Of a stretch of 64,000 nt of DNA, positions 61,507 to 64,000 are shown in pieces; the first letter of the stretch is position 1, and each line of letters opens with the position of its first letter. The translations under genes were made by a program, and so were the position numbers. The stretch is from Roseibaca calidilacus (GTDB lineage: Bacteria; Pseudomonadota; Alphaproteobacteria; Rhodobacterales; Rhodobacteraceae). The DNA lies in contig NZ_FBYC01000004.1 of assembly GCF_001517585.1 (NCBI RefSeq), forward strand, positions 1,426,001 to 1,490,000. The letters are read 5' to 3'. Under the pieces are notes generated by a model that saw nothing but the letters and a program-made list of their open reading frames with translations, made no database searches and was not told the origin of the DNA.

Positions 61507-62396
61507 CCCTGAATCCGTTTCGGCGTCCGCATGGTGCCCCCATTGTCTACGGTCATCGTGGCGCGCGCGGCGTGCTGCCGGAAAACACGCTTGCAAGCTT
61601 TCGCTACCTGCGCAGGACCGGCGCGCAAGGGCTAGAGATTGATGTGCAGAATGCGGCAGGCCAAGTGCCGGTCGTGGTGCATGACCCGTTTGTGCCAATG
61701 CAGATTGCGCGCGACCCGGATGGCACGTGGTTGCGCGCAGCAGGGCCGAAGATTCGGGACCTGACCCTTGCGCAGCTACAGGCTTATGATGTCGGGCGTT
61801 TGAACCCAGACCATGCCTATGGCAAAGCCTATCCGGATCAAAAACCGTGCGACGGCGAACGCATACCCAGCTTTGAGCAAGTCTTGGACTGGGCGGCAGG
61901 CGAAAGCGGCTTGATCCTGAATATCGAGATCAAATCCTACGCCACGCGCGACGACTTGGCCGATGCGCCCGCGGTGCTGGTCGAGGCCCTTTTGCAGACG
62001 CTGGCGCAGCATCGCCTGCCCGGAGAGGTCTTGGTGTCGTCTTTCGATTGGCGCGTGCTGGATGAAGTGCGCCAGCAGGCACCGGATCTGGCGCGCGGGT
62101 ATCTGACCTATGAACAACCCGGCGACCATCTGACAGTGTTCGAAGGCTCACCTTGGATGGCGGGGCTTTCACTGTCAAAACATGCGTGCAACCTGCCCGA
62201 ACTGATCGCCGCGCAGGGCGGGCAATGCTGGTGCGCCTATCACCGCGATCTGACCGAAGCGCGGATCAGACACGCGCAGGATCTGGGCCTTGCGGTAAAC
62301 GCATGGACAGTCAACACCCCCGAGGATATCGCGCGGATGATCGCGCTGGGGGTGGATGGCATTATCACGGATTATCCCACGCGCGCCATAGGCTAG
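61503..62396 (+). CDS. ugpQ: Glycerophosphodiester phosphodiesterase UgpQ
   Basis: 297 residues, GDPD fold: catalytic His/Glu region [20 protein letters not shown], metal-binding GLEIDVQ, HDPFVPM, and the end [27 protein letters not shown]. No signal peptide, so it acts in the cytoplasm on diesters imported by UgpBAEC, yielding glycerol-3-phosphate and an alcohol. Last gene of the operon. The 243 bases between it and queC hold the riboswitch near the right end and nothing else recognised. Confidence 0.93.
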   Translation: MTLNPFRRPHGAPIVYGHRGARGVLPENTLASFRYLRRTGAQGLEIDVQNAAGQVPVVVHDPFVPMQIARDPDGTWLRAAGPKIRDLTLAQLQAYDVGRLNPDHAYGKAYPDQKPCDGERIPSFEQVLDWAAGESGLILNIEIKSYATRDDLADAPAVLVEALLQTLAQHRLPGEVLVSSFDWRVLDEVRQQAPDLARGYLTYEQPGDHLTVFEGSPWMAGLSLSKHACNLPELIAAQGGQCWCAYHRDLTEARIRHAQDLGLAVNAWTVNTPEDIARMIALGVDGIITDYPTRAIG

Positions 62397-62596
62397 AAAT
62401 CTGGCGCGGGTTCCGACGGGCTGGGCAGAAATCTTTGCAACCTTGGCCGGTCGCATTCAACGGCGCGCCACTGCGATAAAGCCCGCGCCATGACCTACAG
62501 CTTATGCCGCAGCCGCTTGGGGCATTGATCGGCTGACTTGGGCTTGATCGAACCGCTTGCCCTTGGCCTGCGGTGAAAATTGTTTTATGCACACAT

Positions 62597-62632
62597 CTCC
62601 GGTCGCAGCCTACCCGGATACCAAAACAAGGG
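62597..62632 (+). ncRNA. preQ1-I riboswitch upstream of queC
   Basis: P1 stem TCCGG (62598-62602) / CCGGA (62614-62618), loop TCGCAGCCTAC, then the A-rich tail ACCAAAACAAGGG. Loop CCT (62609-62611) can pair with AGG of the tail (62629-62631) to close the pseudoknot that forms when preQ1 binds. The tail AAGGG is also the queC ribosome binding site, so ligand binding should block translation. Size, layout and downstream gene all fit the class. Confidence 0.85.
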
Positions 62633-62639
62633 TTACATA

Positions 62640-62861
62640 ATGAAGACAGTCGTCATCTGCTCTGGCGGGCTTGATTCCGTGTCTCTTGCGCATATTCTGG
62701 CGCAAGACGGAAAGCTGACCCGCCTTCTTTCTTTCGACTATGGACAGCGCCACCGCAAAGAGTTGGGCTATGCCGCACTTTGTGCGCAAAGGTTGAATGT
62801 TCCCCATGACATCATCGATCTTCGCAGCATCGGTGCGGCGCTGACGGGCTCGTCTCTGTGA
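62640..62861 (+). pseudogene. queC: queC, truncated by IS3-family insertion
   Basis: First 73 codons of 7-cyano-7-deazaguanine synthase, which makes preQ0 for queuosine. The ATP-binding PP-loop SGGLDS and the FDYGQRHRKELGYAALCAQR segment are intact, and the family continues for about 150 more residues. The reading frame stops exactly at the IS border: the first three bases of the element (TGA at 62859) form the stop after GSSL. The zinc-binding Cys residues and the rest of the active site are lost. The 3' part may lie beyond the window. Confidence 0.9.
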
Positions 62862-62899
62862 ACCGCCCCGGGTTTACCGGAGGTTTTTTTGTTCAAAAT

Positions 62900-63802
62900 T
62901 TACGCGACTTTTTCAAGGTTGTTCATGCTTGCATAGAATTGCTCCTCTACTTCTTGGGGCGGTTTGTGGCCAATTGCGCTGTGCAACCTTTCGGTATTGT
63001 ACCAGCTCACCCATTGCAGGGTTTCCCACTCGACCTGGCTCATTGATTTCCACGGGCCAAGAAAGTTGATCACCTCAGTCTTGAACAGGCCAATTGTGCT
63101 TTCGGCGAGAGCATTGTCATAGCTGTCACCGACGCTTCCAACCGAGGTATCGATGCCCGCGTCCGCCAACCTTTCGGTATACCGGATGGATAAATATTGG
63201 CTGCCCCGATCCGAGTGGTGGATAAGGCCATCGCTTTCCGCAGGACATCTTTGGCAGACCGCCTGGTTCAATGCATCGAGGACGAAGCTTGTTGTCATAG
63301 AGGTGGACACTCGCCAACCTACGATTTTGCGGGCGAAGACATCGATGATAAAAGCAACATAGACCATGCCCCGCCAAGTCGATACGTAGGTAAAGTCGGA
63401 CACCCAGAGCTGATTGGGGAATGCCGCTTTGAACTGCCGGTTGACCTTGTCATCTGGGCACGGCTGGGCGGGGTCAGGGATCGTCGTCTTCTTCTTGCCG
63501 CGGGTAACCCCATGTAATCCTGAGATTTGCATCAAGCGCTCGACTGTGCAGCGGGCGATGTCTTGCTTGTCGCGGCGAAGCTGATGCCAAACCTTGCGTG
63601 CCCCGTAACGCCCTCTGCTTTTCTTGTGGACCTGCTTTATCTTAACCAAATCGTGGGCATACTGCTTGGCCCGGTTGCAGGCCAAGTCAGGATTGCGGGC
63701 AATCGCGGCACGCGCATAGAAGGTAGATGGGGCAATCTGCAGTACACGGCAGATCGGCTCGACCCCGAACACCTCTCGGTGATCTGCGATGAAAGCGGTC
63801 AT
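62900..63802 (-). CDS. IS3-family transposase OrfB
   Basis: 300 residues, rve integrase core. HTH-like N-terminal part ([20 protein letters not shown]), then the DDE triad: Asp in [15 protein letters not shown], Asp in [16 protein letters not shown], Glu in [17 protein letters not shown]. Complete and apparently intact. The ATG overlaps the orfA stop (ATGA), so it may be made by coupling or by fusion through frameshifting. Confidence 0.95.
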   Translation of the reverse strand: MTAFIADHREVFGVEPICRVLQIAPSTFYARAAIARNPDLACNRAKQYAHDLVKIKQVHKKSRGRYGARKVWHQLRRDKQDIARCTVERLMQISGLHGVTRGKKKTTIPDPAQPCPDDKVNRQFKAAFPNQLWVSDFTYVSTWRGMVYVAFIIDVFARKIVGWRVSTSMTTSFVLDALNQAVCQRCPAESDGLIHHSDRGSQYLSIRYTERLADAGIDTSVGSVGDSYDNALAESTIGLFKTEVINFLGPWKSMSQVEWETLQWVSWYNTERLHSAIGHKPPQEVEEQFYASMNNLEKVA

Positions 63803-64000
63803 TTGCGAAATGGGCGGTCGAGCTCCGCCTGGGCAAAATATGCCGACGCCTTCTTCAAAATCTCATTTGCTTGGCGCAGTTCGCGGTTCTCTCGTTCGAG
63901 TTCCTTGATGCGTGCCTTCTCTTCGCTGCTGGGACCAGAGCGCTCACCAGCATCCCGGGCCGCCTGCACGTGCCACGCTCGTAAAGTGTCTGGCGAACAG
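63799..64000 (-). CDS. IS3-family transposase OrfA (3' part)
   Basis: About 66 codons visible, running off the window. The end of the helix-turn-helix ([20 protein letters not shown]) is followed by the leucine-zipper-like segment [20 protein letters not shown] and the usual terminus [15 protein letters not shown]. Too short to stand alone here but clearly the OrfA partner of the transposase. Confidence 0.9.
   Translation of the reverse strand, partial: CSPDTLRAWHVQAARDAGERSGPSSEEKARIKELERENRELRQANEILKKASAYFAQAELDRPFRK

Larger units (their letters stand above)
62859..64000 (-). mobile_element. IS3-family insertion sequence (right end outside window)
   Basis: The border begins TGAACCGCCCCGGG, the terminal inverted repeat type of many IS3 elements, immediately after interrupted queC codons. 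It carries orfB and the end of orfA on the minus strand. The other end, the matching repeat and the target duplication lie beyond base 64000. Confidence 0.88.

Noticed and set aside
62397-62596. tRNA or small RNA between ugpQ and queC
   Set aside because: No cloverleaf, anticodon arm or terminator pattern was found apart from the riboswitch at the right end.

Overview
The window comes from an alphaproteobacterium of the Rhodobacter/Roseobacter group (Rhodobacteraceae/Paracoccaceae). This is inferred from the high GC content, the Rhodobacter-type protein families and gene orders that closely match the Fla1 flagellar locus and the third chemotaxis operon (cheOp3) of Rhodobacter sphaeroides. No rRNA or tRNA gene was seen.

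Region 1 (1-32.0 kb) is a single-flagellum biogenesis island of the Fla1 type. It holds flhA-flhF-fliA, a flgP/flgT/flgA/flgM operon, the sigma-54 activator fleQ, fliD, motAB, flagellin, a dedicated rpoN, a three-gene accessory operon (possible motF), and the long block fleT-fliEFGHIJ / fliKLMN / fliOPQR-flhB. Rod, hook and ring genes (flgB to flgL) are not in the window. Reading both strands gives a consistent promoter map. Nine GG-N10-GC (-24/-12) sigma-54 elements precede flhA, flgP, motA, the accessory operon, fliO, fliK, fleT, cheA and a sensor kinase. Three sigma-28-like elements precede flagellin, fliD and a small unknown gene. The implied cascade is FleQ, RpoN and FleT, then FliA held by FlgM, then filament genes.

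Region 2 (32.2-42.6 kb) is a cheOp3-like operon: a CheA lacking its phosphotransfer domain, CheR, CheB, CheW, a ParA-like partitioning ATPase (PpfA/Slp), a soluble chemoreceptor (TlpT type), CheY, and a giant CheA that keeps only the Hpt and CheW-like ends. This is the split CheA4/CheA3 kinase pair that builds the cytoplasmic chemosensory cluster.

Region 3 (42.7-52.9 kb) is a large signalling locus: a REC-PAS-PAS-HK-REC kinase behind a perfect sigma-54 promoter, a cysteine-less periplasmic molybdopterin-oxidoreductase-like protein, a membrane HK-REC-Hpt kinase, a 1231-residue GAF/PAS kinase with a degenerate receiver, a NarL-type regulator, and, facing them, a CtrA-like regulator. It is the best candidate here for an undescribed system, probably a phosphorelay tied to the motility regulon.

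Region 4 (53.0-62.4 kb) is phosphorus acquisition: phnDCE behind a PHO box, then a LysR regulator divergent from ugpBAEC-ugpQ for glycerol-3-phosphate and glycerophosphodiesters. Region 5 (62.6 kb to the end) is a preQ1-I riboswitch and the first 73 codons of queC, cut by an IS3-family element that runs off the window.
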